Assembly (NCBI GenBank): GCA_034189035.1
Contig: JAXHVA010000027.1
Location: 1-47,783, forward strand
Direction of reading: 5' to 3'
DNA: 47,783 nt
Source of the DNA: JAUXFK01 sp034189035
GTDB lineage: Bacteria > Desulfobacterota > UBA8473
Shown here one piece after another: positions 1-9,349 of this stretch. The position numbers were made by a program, and so were the translations under genes. Each line of letters begins with the position of its first letter. Position 1 is the stretch's first letter. A model generated the notes under the pieces. That model ran no database searches and had not been told where the DNA came from. It saw only the letters and a program-made list of their open reading frames with translations.

Positions 1-120
1 CGGCGACTTGCACTTGGGACATCGCCGATATGCATCAGGCCCAGGATCCGCTACCCGACAAATGAACTTAAACTCATCTCGTAAACCCTCATGACCACAT
101 TTCTCACACTTTAAAGCCAT
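1..120 (-). CDS. Small zinc-ribbon protein (5' part only)
   Basis: The first 40 codons of a minus-strand gene that runs off the left edge of the window. The translation begins MALKCEKCGHEG and contains two CxxC pairs (CEKC at residues 5-8 and CPKC near residues 35-38), which is a typical zinc-ribbon spacing. The start is supported by a purine-rich GGGGGA just upstream of the ATG. Function is unknown. Such short ribbon proteins are often regulators, or accessory proteins beside acyl-CoA enzymes. The total length cannot be judged because the gene is cut. Confidence 0.6.
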   Translation of the reverse strand, partial: MALKCEKCGHEGLRDEFKFICRVADPGPDAYRRCPKCKSP

Positions 121-803
121 TTAAATATCCCCCAGAAGTAGACTAATACACTTAATAAACGTATCGTTTATAGCAAGGAAAGGGTTCTGTTTTTATGAAA
201 AGGTAATCTCTTTATTTGTTATAATGTTATTATATTTAATGCGCAAATATTAGATACAGGGTAGGGTCTTCTATATTTTAAATTAGAACCTTATATGATT
301 GAAAAGAAGACATCTTTTAAATAGGTAAGTTCAGGTATTCAGGATAGATTATCAATAAGAGGTGCCAATTAATTCATTAAATGTCTTCAAATTGAAGTCG
401 AGATCTACAATAGGAAAAACCACCTTGGATTGTAGTTAAATCGACAAGCTTATTACTTGGAATTATCCCTATGATATGAATAATACAAAGAGTAGTATAG
501 ACTACTTTATCAAATTATATATAGAGATATTGATCAACTTGTAGAAAGAACCTACACCTGTGAATAAAGCATTTATATGCTCTATTAAACCAGGCAAAAG
601 TATAAAAATAATATATCGCTCTATCAAACTTTATTAATTATCTTTTTAAGATGACTATAATGATATAACAAATTGAAAAAAATTGTCAAGCACTTTTTTG
701 CTGTTTGGTTCCCCTTAAATAAATCCGAATAGCACTTAAGGGTGGTGAGTAATTATCTGAGCCTTCTTTGAAAGAAATTTCTCATTTTTTAGACGAACAT
801 TAC
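121..803. other. A/T-rich gene-free stretch
   Basis: About 680 bases of strongly A/T-rich DNA between the zinc-ribbon gene and the end of the radical SAM gene. I see no convincing coding region on either strand. The only clear structure is a short inverted repeat at 712-742. It should hold the promoter of the zinc-ribbon gene on the minus strand, but I cannot pick one with confidence. Confidence 0.5.
712..742. repeat. Short hairpin downstream of the radical SAM gene
   Basis: CCCTTAA at 712-718 pairs with TTAAGGG at 736-742, leaving a 17-base loop. It lies about 60 bases past the stop codon of the minus-strand radical SAM gene and may help end its transcript. There is no adjacent U tract, so a rho-independent terminator is not well supported. 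Confidence 0.3.
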
Positions 804-2753
804 CTAATCATATATCGTATTACATCCCAAAATCTCCGTTGGTATGCCTGTTTCTCTCTCGATGTCGAGATATACCCTTCCCGTAAGATCTCTCCCCCAT
901 CCATTCAAATTAAAAGGGGATGATGGAATTACAACCAGGTCTGGGTAAATATCGTTCGATTTTATATAGTCCTTTATATAATCGATATAATCCTGGACAA
1001 CCAACAGGTCACCCATACAGATATTTCCTCCAAAAAAAGCGTTTGATGGGACACCAATATCAATATGCAGATCTTCATCTCCAAAGAAAGGAGACTCTCT
1101 AAGATTCTGTTCTAAAAGAGGTCTGATAAGAACCGAAGTGAGCAAGAGAACCCTTTTCGCCTTTTTATTCCGTATGATTTCACGAAGCGATTCTAAATAG
1201 CCTGTTTTAAGTCCAGTACCCATGAACACGATCCCAAGATGGGTGTCAGCACCTTTTGAATATGGGTAAATAAAACTCTTTAAATCTAGAGAAAGCTCTT
1301 TATTTTCCCCGTTTCTTAATACCTCTATAATAACTGTATTGATTTCACTCCTTTGTAAGATAGACAAGAGACCTCGTGCTTGAGGTCGATTCCGTATTAG
1401 GTTACTCCCGATTTTTGTGATCAAGTCTCCCATCTCCAATCCACTATATGCTGCTGGAGAGCCTTTTACGATCCCGATAACTTCGGCCTTGTTTTTAGGA
1501 TCCAAAAACAGGTTTTCTTCATATACGGCCGGTCTGATCACTATTGGAGCTTCGTATTTACTCCGGACATCTCTTATTTTCTCAGTTATCGCCTTCCAAG
1601 TCAGATCGTGTTTGAACAGTTCCTTATTTGAGAAGTACTTTGTATATCCAGGCAGGCTTATTTGTATCAAGCGGACACTATTTTCGTTGGCATAAGCAAT
1701 AGTTTTCTCCATGTCCTCTAACATTTCTTCTTCAGTTATTAAAGGCCATGGCACAATAACGATATCAAAAACAATGCCTGCTTTCCTAAGTAAAGGAAGA
1801 GAATTGATCGCTATCTCTGGGTTCTTGTCCCCCATTAACCGTTGTCTCAAAACAGTTGAGGAACTATGGAGTGCAACATCCAGGTGTAATGGTTTGTATC
1901 TGGACAGGAAATCGATCGTTTCTTTCGTCAGGGTGGATCCATTGGTGGCGACTCTGATTAATCTGTCTGTCCTTTTACGAATTCCCTCCAACACCTCTTT
2001 GAAATAAGGATGAATGAAAGGCTCCTTACATGCTCCAAGGCTGGTGAACAGGTTTGTACCCCTTTTTGGAGAAAAGTATCTGAGACGGGTCTTAATCTCT
2101 TCAAATTCCTCTTTTGGAAATCGCGAAGGGCTGACCAGGGCAAGGGAGGAAGGGTATCCTTTATTATAACAAAAAACGCAATTACAATTACATCGGGTCG
2201 CTAGATATCCCAACATATCCGCAGGATCACAGCATGATTCCTCAACCCATTGGGACAAGTCTTTAAGTCTAAAGCCATCTACACTTACGACCTCTCCCTT
2301 ATATTCAAGATCTATCAAACGCAGTATACTATCGAGTTGTCTTTTTATATACTCAATCGTCGGCTCATAAAAGGCAGCGTTTTTCAGATGCTGTAAACTG
2401 TACTGCGAGGCATCCCCTCGTTCTCCTTCAGGATCGTAGCCCTCTGTTTCTTTTTTATGCAGTGCTAGTGAAGGGAAGAGGGTATCTGGCTCATTGATTT
2501 TTGAATTGAATGTCTCCGGGCTATCAAATAACTTTTGTATATAATCCCTATCGTTTAATAGTTTAAATCCGTCAATCTTTAGCTCAGTACTTCCATTACA
2601 CAGAATTACCATGTTGAGGATGTTCTCTATCTGATTCTTTAACAGCTCTGACCGAGATGTGCAGAATCTTTCTTCTCTTTGATCCCCAATCTCATTTAAT
2701 TTGTATCGGAAAATATAATCACTTTTCGAAGATGCTGTTTTCTTTTCTTTCAT
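804..2753 (-). CDS. Radical SAM protein with internal PDZ domain and DUF512-like C-terminus
   Basis: A 649-residue protein. A CxxxCxxC cluster motif (C188, C192, C195, within RCNCNCVFC) marks a radical SAM core over roughly residues 180-400. It is followed by a PDZ-like module at about 420-492 (VIGIVKGSPAAYSGLEMGD) and a C-terminal domain with FFGGNICMGDLL near 573-584. That last stretch resembles the DUF512 region of PDZ/radical SAM proteins. In those proteins, however, the PDZ normally comes first, so the domain order here looks permuted. The N-terminus holds two related units of about 45 residues (near 38-82 and 136-180), each ending in a DGF(K/R)L motif. The ATG start has GAGGAG and AAGG upstream. 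Substrate and reaction are unknown. No peptide precursor or partner gene is visible, and the gene stands alone, divergent from the acyl-CoA synthetase gene. Confidence 0.8.
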   Translation of the reverse strand: MKEKKTASSKSDYIFRYKLNEIGDQREERFCTSRSELLKNQIENILNMVILCNGSTELKIDGFKLLNDRDYIQKLFDSPETFNSKINEPDTLFPSLALHKKETEGYDPEGERGDASQYSLQHLKNAAFYEPTIEYIKRQLDSILRLIDLEYKGEVVSVDGFRLKDLSQWVEESCCDPADMLGYLATRCNCNCVFCYNKGYPSSLALVSPSRFPKEEFEEIKTRLRYFSPKRGTNLFTSLGACKEPFIHPYFKEVLEGIRKRTDRLIRVATNGSTLTKETIDFLSRYKPLHLDVALHSSSTVLRQRLMGDKNPEIAINSLPLLRKAGIVFDIVIVPWPLITEEEMLEDMEKTIAYANENSVRLIQISLPGYTKYFSNKELFKHDLTWKAITEKIRDVRSKYEAPIVIRPAVYEENLFLDPKNKAEVIGIVKGSPAAYSGLEMGDLITKIGSNLIRNRPQARGLLSILQRSEINTVIIEVLRNGENKELSLDLKSFIYPYSKGADTHLGIVFMGTGLKTGYLESLREIIRNKKAKRVLLLTSVLIRPLLEQNLRESPFFGDEDLHIDIGVPSNAFFGGNICMGDLLVVQDYIDYIKDYIKSNDIYPDLVVIPSSPFNLNGWGRDLTGRVYLDIERETGIPTEILGCNTIYD

Positions 2754-2986
2754 CTGCCTTACTCCTCATCTTCATTATTACTTATACAAGTAGCTTTTCA
2801 TCTGTATACCCAAAAAAGGGTGAGTTATTGATTTCTCTATATGGAAGTATGCTACTCTCAGCAAAGGCTCTTGTCTCGGTTAAGGCTATGACTCGTTTGC
2901 TTTTAGATATATATCATGCTACCTTATCGATGTTTTATTGACTCGTCATAATCCTCCCTTTAAAAAAGGAAGTTATATAACACACA

Positions 2987-3016
2987 TGTATACCAATAAA
3001 GACCCCTGCCTGTCAA
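2987..3016 (-). promoter_or_regulatory. Candidate sigma-70 promoter for the radical SAM gene
   Basis: On the minus strand TTGACA (3016-3011) is followed after 18 bases by TATACA (2992-2987). This is a good match to a housekeeping promoter in the divergent intergenic region. It would give a leader of about 230 bases before the radical SAM start codon. Confidence 0.45.
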
Positions 3017-3070
3017 AAAGAATTATTGTTATTACTTTAACGCTTTGTAAATAATACCGAATTATTTAAT

Positions 3071-3100
3071 TTGACAGATTGTCCCCTTATTCATTATATA
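3071..3100 (+). promoter_or_regulatory. Candidate sigma-70 promoter for the acyl-CoA synthetase / cysS unit
   Basis: TTGACA at 3071-3076 is followed by TTATAT (17-base spacer) or TATATA (18-base spacer) ending by 3100, facing the acyl-CoA synthetase-like gene. A perfect ribosome binding site, AAGGAG, follows at once and precedes a four-codon open frame (MRRR, 3112-3126). It is not clear whether that mini-frame is translated. Confidence 0.5.
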
Positions 3101-3152
3101 TAAAGGAGACAATGAGAAGAAGATAAAACTGGATATTCAAATGGAGAAAGCG

Positions 3153-4700
3153 ATGAATGTTAATGAGGTATTACAGCATCAAATAGAAAGTCAGCCGAAT
3201 AAGACCTTTCTATTTTTTGAAGATCAAAAGATTTCGTATCACAGTTTTGGAGAAAGGGCCAACAGTGTAGCACATGCACTCAAACAACGCTCAGTAAAAA
3301 AGGGGGATCGGGTGGCCATCTTTCTCAATAACTGTCCTGAATTTTTCTACTGTTGGTTTGGTATCGTTAGGATAGGTGCGGTTATGGTTCCGATTAATGT
3401 GGCCTTTAAGGAAAGAGAGGCCTTTTATATCCTCCAACACTCAGAGGCAAATACATTGATTACGGAACCGGATATGTATGAACGGGTGATCCAGAGGAAA
3501 CAAAAGGATTTATCCCATTTAAAGAATGTATTCTGCATAGGAGACGTCTCTTGTCAGGATATAATCAACCTGTCATCTATTATAGATGAAAAATACAATC
3601 CAATCGCACAAGAGAGACTCAACAGAGATGATGTACATTCTATTATGTATACATCTGGAACAACCGGTGAACCGAAAGGTTGTGTACTGAGCCATTTCCA
3701 ATATGTCTCTATCGCTCAGGTGGTAAAGGACAACCTCCTTCTCACCCCTGATGACCGTCTCATAAGTGTGCTCCCACTCTTTCATGTCGGCGCTCAGTGG
3801 GTAATTACTATGGCATCTCTTATAAGTGGTGCAAGCATATTACTCATTGACCGTTTTCACCCCAGGCAGTTCTGGCAACAGGTATACGAAAACAATATTA
3901 CAGTATTCCATTGCATAGGGGCAATCCTGGCCTTCTTAGATAAACTTTCAATTGAGAAATATGAAAAAAAGAATCCCCTTCGGGTTGTATTGAGTGCCGG
4001 ACATCCTGAGTTGGCAGAACGACTCAGCAAAAGATGGAAATGCGCCATGCTTCAGGACTGGGCAATGACTGAAGGGGGTATAACCATAGAGCATATAAAC
4101 GGTCCTTTTAAAAAAGGCTCATGTGGAAAGCCCCAGGGACCAAATGACATCAGAATAGTAAATGAAAAGGATGAAGAGGTTCCTATTGGGGCAACAGGTG
4201 AGATTGTTATGAGAGGGCCAACCCTGTTTAAGGAGTACTTTAAGGACCCAGGGGCCACTGCAAATTCAATGAGAGGAGGATGGTTTCATACGGGTGATAA
4301 TGCATACAAGGATGAGGATAATTTCTTCTATTTTGTTGATAGAAAAAAAGATATTATCAGGAGGAGCGGGGAGAACATCTCCTCTATAGAGGTGGAAAAT
4401 ATAATCCGATTACATCCTAAGGTAAAAGAGGTTGCAGTCGTTGCATCCCCGGATGAACTCAGGGGTGAAGAAGTTAAGGCATACATTGTCCTTAAAGATG
4501 GGCAAACCCCTGATACTTTGCCCCCTTTGGAGTTGATCCAGTTCTGCGAAGATAGGCTGGCCTATTTTAAGGTTCCCAGATATTTGGTGTATAGAAAGGA
4601 TTTTCCAAGGACTTTAACCCATCGGATAAAGAAGCAAGAGCTGAGAATGCTCGAGAAAGAGACCGATGGATTCTATTTTGACAGGAGAGAGATGGGATGA
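3153..4700 (+). CDS. AMP-dependent acyl-CoA synthetase/ligase-family enzyme
   Basis: Adenylate-forming enzyme of about 515 residues. It should activate a carboxylic acid with ATP and, most likely, join it to CoA. The P-loop motif YTSGTTGEPKGC lies near residue 167. The GWFHTGDN and DRKKDIIRRSGENIS motifs are present, and the C-terminal THRIKKQELR carries the expected catalytic lysine region. The overall pattern is closest to the CaiC/FadD-like group, but the acid cannot be predicted. An ATG at 3141 is also possible; I prefer 3153 because GGAG lies six bases upstream. The stop overlaps the cysS start (ATGA), so the two genes are probably co-translated. The pairing with cysS is unusual, and I infer no functional link. 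Confidence 0.88.
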   Translation: MNVNEVLQHQIESQPNKTFLFFEDQKISYHSFGERANSVAHALKQRSVKKGDRVAIFLNNCPEFFYCWFGIVRIGAVMVPINVAFKEREAFYILQHSEANTLITEPDMYERVIQRKQKDLSHLKNVFCIGDVSCQDIINLSSIIDEKYNPIAQERLNRDDVHSIMYTSGTTGEPKGCVLSHFQYVSIAQVVKDNLLLTPDDRLISVLPLFHVGAQWVITMASLISGASILLIDRFHPRQFWQQVYENNITVFHCIGAILAFLDKLSIEKYEKKNPLRVVLSAGHPELAERLSKRWKCAMLQDWAMTEGGITIEHINGPFKKGSCGKPQGPNDIRIVNEKDEEVPIGATGEIVMRGPTLFKEYFKDPGATANSMRGGWFHTGDNAYKDEDNFFYFVDRKKDIIRRSGENISSIEVENIIRLHPKVKEVAVVASPDELRGEEVKAYIVLKDGQTPDTLPPLELIQFCEDRLAYFKVPRYLVYRKDFPRTLTHRIKKQELRMLEKETDGFYFDRREMG

Positions 4701-6190
4701 CAGTAAGGATATATAATACATTGACGGGGAATAAAGAGGAGTTTATACCAACACAGGATGGTAAGGTCGGCATGTATGTCTGTGGTGTGACAGTATATGA
4801 CCTTTGCCATATCGGTCATGCCCGTTCAACCATCGTATTTGATATTATCTTCCGGTATTTCAAATACAAGGGCTATGATGTTACATATATAAGAAACTTT
4901 ACGGATGTGGATGACAATATCATCAACAAGGCAGGAAGCGAAAATGTAAGTTGCCGGGAAGTCTCAGAGCGATATATAGATGAGTTTAAAAAGGATATGA
5001 AACAACTCGGTATTGAAAGTCCTACAATAGAGCCCAGGGCAACGGAACACATCGCTGATATGATAGAAACGATTGAGCAGCTTTTTGAAAACGGATATGC
5101 ATATCAGGTAGAAGGAGATGTCTTCTTTTCTGTAAGCAGATTCAAGGAATATGGGAAGCTTTCAGGGAGGGCATTAGATGAAATGTCTGCAGGGGCCAGA
5201 ATTGAAGTCGATGAGAGAAAAGAGAATCCCCTCGATTTTGTCCTGTGGAAGGCAAGCAAAGAGGGTGAACCATCCTGGGACAGCCCCTGGGGAAAAGGGA
5301 GACCTGGCTGGCATATAGAATGCTCTTCTATGAGTCAGAGGTACCTTGGAGAGACGTTTGATATACACGGTGGTGGGAAAGACCTGATCTTCCCGCACCA
5401 TGAAAACGAGATCGCCCAATCCGAAGGGGCTACTGGAAGGCCCTTTGTCAGATATTGGGTGCATAACGGTTTTGTGAATATAGATAAGGAGAAGATGTCA
5501 AAATCCCTCGGCAATTTCTTCACTATTAAGGAAGTGCTTGAACGATACCATCCCGAGGTGATTCGTCTTTTCTTGCTCTCTAGCCATTACAGAAGCCCTG
5601 TAGATTTCTCCGATAAGAATATCGAAAAGACGAAAAAAGGCCTCGATAGAATCTACAGTACACTCAAGAATATTGATGCGCTTTTGGCCAGTGAAGACAG
5701 AAATGAAGGCATAGTGCCCGATAGTCTAGACGAAACAGAGAGTGAGTTGTACGAAAGATTAACCCAACTCCCTCGAAGATTCGAGGAAGCCATGGATGAC
5801 GACTTCAATACAGCCCTTGCTATCGGTTATATCTACGAAAGCGTAAGGGCCCTCAACAGATACATCAGCGATAAACAAGGTTTAAAAAGGTCAGCCAAAT
5901 TCCTTTCTATACTGAACTATGGAAGAGAGAGATTAAAAGAGGTCTCACCTGTTCTCGCCCTGTTCATTGCAGATCCAAAAGAGTACTTCGAGGGACAAAG
6001 ACAAAAGGAGATATCCGACCTACAGATAGATGAAGGAGAAATCCTTCGGTTAATAGAAGAAAGAGCAGGTGCAAGAAGAGAGAAAGACTGGCCTCTGGCC
6101 GATGATATCAGAGATCGGCTTCTCCAGATGGGTATTGTATTGGAAGACGGCCCTGATGGTACCCTTTGGAAGGTAAAGAGAGATGGCTGA
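4697..6190 (+). CDS. cysS: Cysteinyl-tRNA synthetase
   Basis: Class I aminoacyl-tRNA synthetase that charges tRNA-Cys with cysteine. It has 497 residues, within the usual size range. The HIGH motif is at 38-41 (DLCHIGHARS) and the KMSKS motif lies in EKMSKSLGN near 266-272. The zinc ligands are visible as C29, the cysteine of GWHIECSS, and the HHENE segment. The C-terminal helical region reads ARREKDWPLADDIRDRL, typical of the family. It begins inside the stop codon of the upstream ligase gene (ATGA overlap). Confidence 0.97.
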   Translation: MTVRIYNTLTGNKEEFIPTQDGKVGMYVCGVTVYDLCHIGHARSTIVFDIIFRYFKYKGYDVTYIRNFTDVDDNIINKAGSENVSCREVSERYIDEFKKDMKQLGIESPTIEPRATEHIADMIETIEQLFENGYAYQVEGDVFFSVSRFKEYGKLSGRALDEMSAGARIEVDERKENPLDFVLWKASKEGEPSWDSPWGKGRPGWHIECSSMSQRYLGETFDIHGGGKDLIFPHHENEIAQSEGATGRPFVRYWVHNGFVNIDKEKMSKSLGNFFTIKEVLERYHPEVIRLFLLSSHYRSPVDFSDKNIEKTKKGLDRIYSTLKNIDALLASEDRNEGIVPDSLDETESELYERLTQLPRRFEEAMDDDFNTALAIGYIYESVRALNRYISDKQGLKRSAKFLSILNYGRERLKEVSPVLALFIADPKEYFEGQRQKEISDLQIDEGEILRLIEERAGARREKDWPLADDIRDRLLQMGIVLEDGPDGTLWKVKRDG

Positions 6191-6328
6191 TGAGATAGTT
6201 TTAATCCTCACTTTAGGGCGGTAAAGAAACAATTGTTGGATGATGCCCGTGATGCACACTGTCTTAAAAATTACGCCTTCATTAGTCTCGTGTTCGTACA
6301 GCTTTTGGAAAACAATGTCTAGCGTACA

Positions 6329-6463
6329 ATGAATGCCCTGTATGTCGCCCGCGCCCTTGAGCGGCAGGCAGATATATTTGTAACCTCAGACAGAAGGCAA
6401 TTTGCAGGGGCCATGAATACAGATCTTCATACTGAATATATAGACAAAGACACGCTCCCTTGA
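6329..6463 (+). pseudogene. C-terminal remnant of a PIN-domain toxin
   Basis: A 44-codon frame reading MNALYVARALERQADIF, then VTSDRR. This matches the last third of VapC-type PIN ribonucleases, where an ALxxA helix and a (V/T)(T/S)(S/N)D acidic site are conserved. The N-terminal two thirds, including the first catalytic aspartate, are missing. The DNA between cysS and this fragment (6191-6328) has only short broken frames. It is best read as a decayed toxin; no antitoxin gene is visible. Confidence 0.55.
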
Positions 6464-6472
6464 GTTAAAGGA

Positions 6473-7186
6473 ATGAAGGAATCTAATAAAAATCATGGGA
6501 TAAAGAGCTGGCCTAGATCAGAGCGGCCACGGGAACTGTTATTGGAGCAGGGGCCTGAATATGTATCCGATGCCGGATTGGTGGCAATATTGCTCCGTAC
6601 CGGAATAAAGGGCAAAGATGCAGTCACATTGGGAAGGGAACTCCTCAAGCAATTTGGCGGGCTTGGGGGGCTTCTGAATGCCAACAAAAGGGATTTGAAA
6701 AAGATAAAAGGATTGGGAACCGCCAAAATAGCCCAGTTGCTTGCAGCTACTGAGATTGCCAAACGGCAGTTAAAAGAAGAGGTTGTAGGTAAAAAAGTCA
6801 TAAACGGGCCGGAAGATGTAATTGAATATCTCTCTTTGTCCATGGCCAATCTCAAGGATGAGGTATTTAAGGTTCTCTATCTCGACAGCGCCCATGTTGT
6901 CCTTTCTGCCGAAGTTTTGTTCAAGGGAACGGTTGACCAGTCGGCTGTCTATCCACGAGAAATCATTAAAAGGGCATTTGAATTGAATGCAACCTCTCTC
7001 ATCTTTGTTCACAACCATCCTTCGGGCAATTTAAAGCCCAGCCAGCACGATCTCTCCCTTAACAGGAAGCTGGCCAAGGCATGCCTTGCTGTTGATCTTA
7101 CCCCTTTAGATCACTTCATCATCAGTCCCAGAGGGTATTTGTCATTAAAAAATGAGGGCATGTTTGCAGACTGCTTAAAAGTATAG
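6473..7186 (+). CDS. radC: RadC-family JAMM protein
   Basis: A 237-residue RadC-family (UPF0758) protein. The N-terminal helix-hairpin-helix-like region includes RERP-type residues near 16-20 and LKKIKGLGTAKI near 75-86. It is followed by a JAB/MPN domain with the metal motif VHNHPSGN...HD (H180, H182, D193). The family was named for DNA repair, but its biochemical role is unsettled. It lies between the PIN remnant and uvrB on the same strand. Its stop codon falls inside a perfect inverted repeat. Confidence 0.93.
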   Translation: MKESNKNHGIKSWPRSERPRELLLEQGPEYVSDAGLVAILLRTGIKGKDAVTLGRELLKQFGGLGGLLNANKRDLKKIKGLGTAKIAQLLAATEIAKRQLKEEVVGKKVINGPEDVIEYLSLSMANLKDEVFKVLYLDSAHVVLSAEVLFKGTVDQSAVYPREIIKRAFELNATSLIFVHNHPSGNLKPSQHDLSLNRKLAKACLAVDLTPLDHFIISPRGYLSLKNEGMFADCLKV

Positions 7187-7222
7187 TTTATCATCAAATA
7201 ATATGATGATAAACTATACTTT
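7178..7222. repeat. Perfect 19-bp inverted repeat over the radC stop codon
   Basis: The 19-base arm at 7178-7196 is exactly complementary to 7204-7222, with a 7-base loop. The radC stop codon (7184-7186) sits inside the left arm. The stem is A/T-rich and only weakly followed by T residues. It may act as a terminator or mRNA-stabilising hairpin between radC and uvrB. Confidence 0.75.
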
Positions 7223-7290
7223 ATAAGAAAGGGGTTGCCGGGAGTGGCATCTGTTCCTAAAGCATCACCAAATACTATCCATATCACACT

Positions 7291-9288
7291 ATGAGTAAAT
7301 TCAAATTAATCACAGACTTTGTGCCAAGCGGTGATCAACCCCAGGCAATAGGAAAATTGACGGATGGTGTTTGTTCCGGAGAGAAACACCAGGTCCTTTT
7401 GGGTGTCACCGGCTCGGGGAAAACCTTTACTATGGCCAATGTCATTGAAAAGGTGCAAAAAACCACCCTGGTTATCGCTCATAACAAGACCCTTGCAGCC
7501 CAGCTCTACAGTGAGTTCAAAGAACTCTTTCCTGAGAATGCAGTCGAATATTTTGTAAGCTATTATGACTATTATCAGCCGGAGGCATACAAACCCCAGA
7601 CTGATATTTACATAGAGAAAGATGCCTCAATAAACGAAGAGATCGATAAGATGAGGCATTCGGCTACCCGGTCTCTTCTCGAAAGAAGGGATGTGATCAT
7701 TGTAGCCAGTGTGTCCTGTATCTATGGTTTGGGATCGCCTGAGGTGTATCACGGAATGGTGCTTTCACTTGAAGAAGGTATAGAGACCTCTCGAGATGAT
7801 ATCCTGTCAAAACTGGTAGAGATCCAATACGAACGAAATGACATCGATTTCCATAGGGGAACATTTCGAGTCAAAGGGGATGTAATAGAGATATTTCCTG
7901 CGTATGAAGAGGAACGGGCAATCCGAATTCTGCTTTTTGGTGACCTTGTAGAGGCCATATATGAAGTGGATCCACTTTTGGGGAAGAAGATAAAGAGGTT
8001 GGACAAGGCCGCCATCTATCCTGGAAGCCATTATGTTACCCCCAAAGACAAACTGAAAAGGGCAATCAGGGCAATTAAAGAGGAATTGAAGGGGCAGATA
8101 CATTTCCTTCGATCTCAGGATAGAATTCTGGAGGCCAAACGTGTTGAGGAGAGGACCCATTATGATATCGAGATGCTTGAAGAGATGGGATACTGTACCG
8201 GTATAGAAAACTATTCCAGGCATTTGGACAATAGAAGACCCGGGGAACCCCCACCAACACTCGTAGATTATTTTCCAAAAGGCTCCTTAATATTCATAGA
8301 CGAGAGCCACGTAACTATTCCCCAGCTCAATGGCATGTATCGTGGAGATAGGTCAAGAAAAGAGACCCTCGTGGAATACGGATTTCGTCTTCCATCCGCT
8401 CTCGATAACCGGCCTTTAAATTTTCAGGAATTTGAGAAGCTGGTCCCACAGGTGATTTATGTGTCTGCTACCCCGGGAGATTATGAATTGCAAAAGAGTA
8501 ATGGGAGAATTGTTGAGCAGGTCATTCGACCTACAGGGCTTATGGATCCTCTTATCACAGTCAAACCTGCCAAAGATCAGGTTGATGATCTCCTTTTTGA
8601 AATCAATAAGAGGTGCGAACGTAATGAAAGAGTCCTCGTGACTACATTAACTAAAAGGATGGCCGAAGATCTGACGGATTATTACAGTGAACTGGGTGTG
8701 AGAGTGAAGTATCTCCATTCTGATATCGATACTTTAGAGAGGATCAGAATCATACAGAGTTTGCGCCAGGGGAAGTTTGATGTTCTGATAGGTGTAAACT
8801 TGCTCAGAGAGGGTTTAGACATACCAGAGGTATCTCTTGTTTCCATATTAGACGCTGATAAAGAAGGCTTCCTTCGTTCTGAAAGATCGCTCATCCAGAT
8901 GTGCGGAAGGGCAGCAAGAAATATAGCCGGAGAGGTCATCATGTATAGTGACGTGATGACGCAATCTATTCAGACTACGATTAATGAAACAGCCCGTCGG
9001 AGAGAGATTCAAAGAGAGTATAATAAAGAGAATCATATTACTCCTGAGAGTATAAAAAAGACTATATCTACGATCTTGACATCAATCTATGATGCGGATT
9101 ACTATACAGTTCCTATTGTTGCGGAAGATAAAGAAGGGTTTATATCTCTGGCTGAGATACCACGGGTTATCGCAGATTTGAAAAAAGAGATGAAGAAGAT
9201 GGCAGATAACCTTGCATTTGAGAAGGCCGCTGAATTAAGAGACAAAATAAAGAGACTGCAAAAGCTTGAATTGGATTTAAAGAGCTGA
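7291..9288 (+). CDS. uvrB: Excinuclease ABC subunit B
   Basis: Damage-verification subunit of UvrABC nucleotide excision repair; it loads onto DNA from UvrA and recruits UvrC. It has 665 residues, the normal length. Walker A is GVTGSGKT at 38-45, the beta-hairpin region is YFVSYYDYYQPEAY near 90-103, and the DEAD-box equivalent is IDESH near 336-340. The SF2 helicase motifs YLHSDIDTLER and QMCGRAARN are present. The C-terminal UVR motif that contacts UvrC (AFEKAAELRDKIKRL) is near 645-660. No clear ribosome binding site precedes the ATG, but the N-terminus aligns well with the family. It converges with the bifunctional nuclease gene. Confidence 0.97.
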   Translation: MSKFKLITDFVPSGDQPQAIGKLTDGVCSGEKHQVLLGVTGSGKTFTMANVIEKVQKTTLVIAHNKTLAAQLYSEFKELFPENAVEYFVSYYDYYQPEAYKPQTDIYIEKDASINEEIDKMRHSATRSLLERRDVIIVASVSCIYGLGSPEVYHGMVLSLEEGIETSRDDILSKLVEIQYERNDIDFHRGTFRVKGDVIEIFPAYEEERAIRILLFGDLVEAIYEVDPLLGKKIKRLDKAAIYPGSHYVTPKDKLKRAIRAIKEELKGQIHFLRSQDRILEAKRVEERTHYDIEMLEEMGYCTGIENYSRHLDNRRPGEPPPTLVDYFPKGSLIFIDESHVTIPQLNGMYRGDRSRKETLVEYGFRLPSALDNRPLNFQEFEKLVPQVIYVSATPGDYELQKSNGRIVEQVIRPTGLMDPLITVKPAKDQVDDLLFEINKRCERNERVLVTTLTKRMAEDLTDYYSELGVRVKYLHSDIDTLERIRIIQSLRQGKFDVLIGVNLLREGLDIPEVSLVSILDADKEGFLRSERSLIQMCGRAARNIAGEVIMYSDVMTQSIQTTINETARRREIQREYNKENHITPESIKKTISTILTSIYDADYYTVPIVAEDKEGFISLAEIPRVIADLKKEMKKMADNLAFEKAAELRDKIKRLQKLELDLKS

Positions 9289-9349
9289 CCAGAACTGGGT
9301 TATATGTTTTCTGTGGCTGTACTCTATATCCCTTAGTAAGTCTGCACAG

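Noticed and set aside
3112..3126. Four-codon frame MRRR behind a perfect AAGGAG, just after a good promoter
   Set aside because: It could be a leader peptide, but a frame this short arises easily and there is no attenuator-like pair of hairpins behind it.
6191..6328. Possible N-terminal part of the PIN remnant (frame with RAVKKQLLDDARDAHCLKNY)
   Set aside because: It does not contain the PIN start motif with its first aspartate, and it ends in a stop before the remnant. I cannot say what it was.
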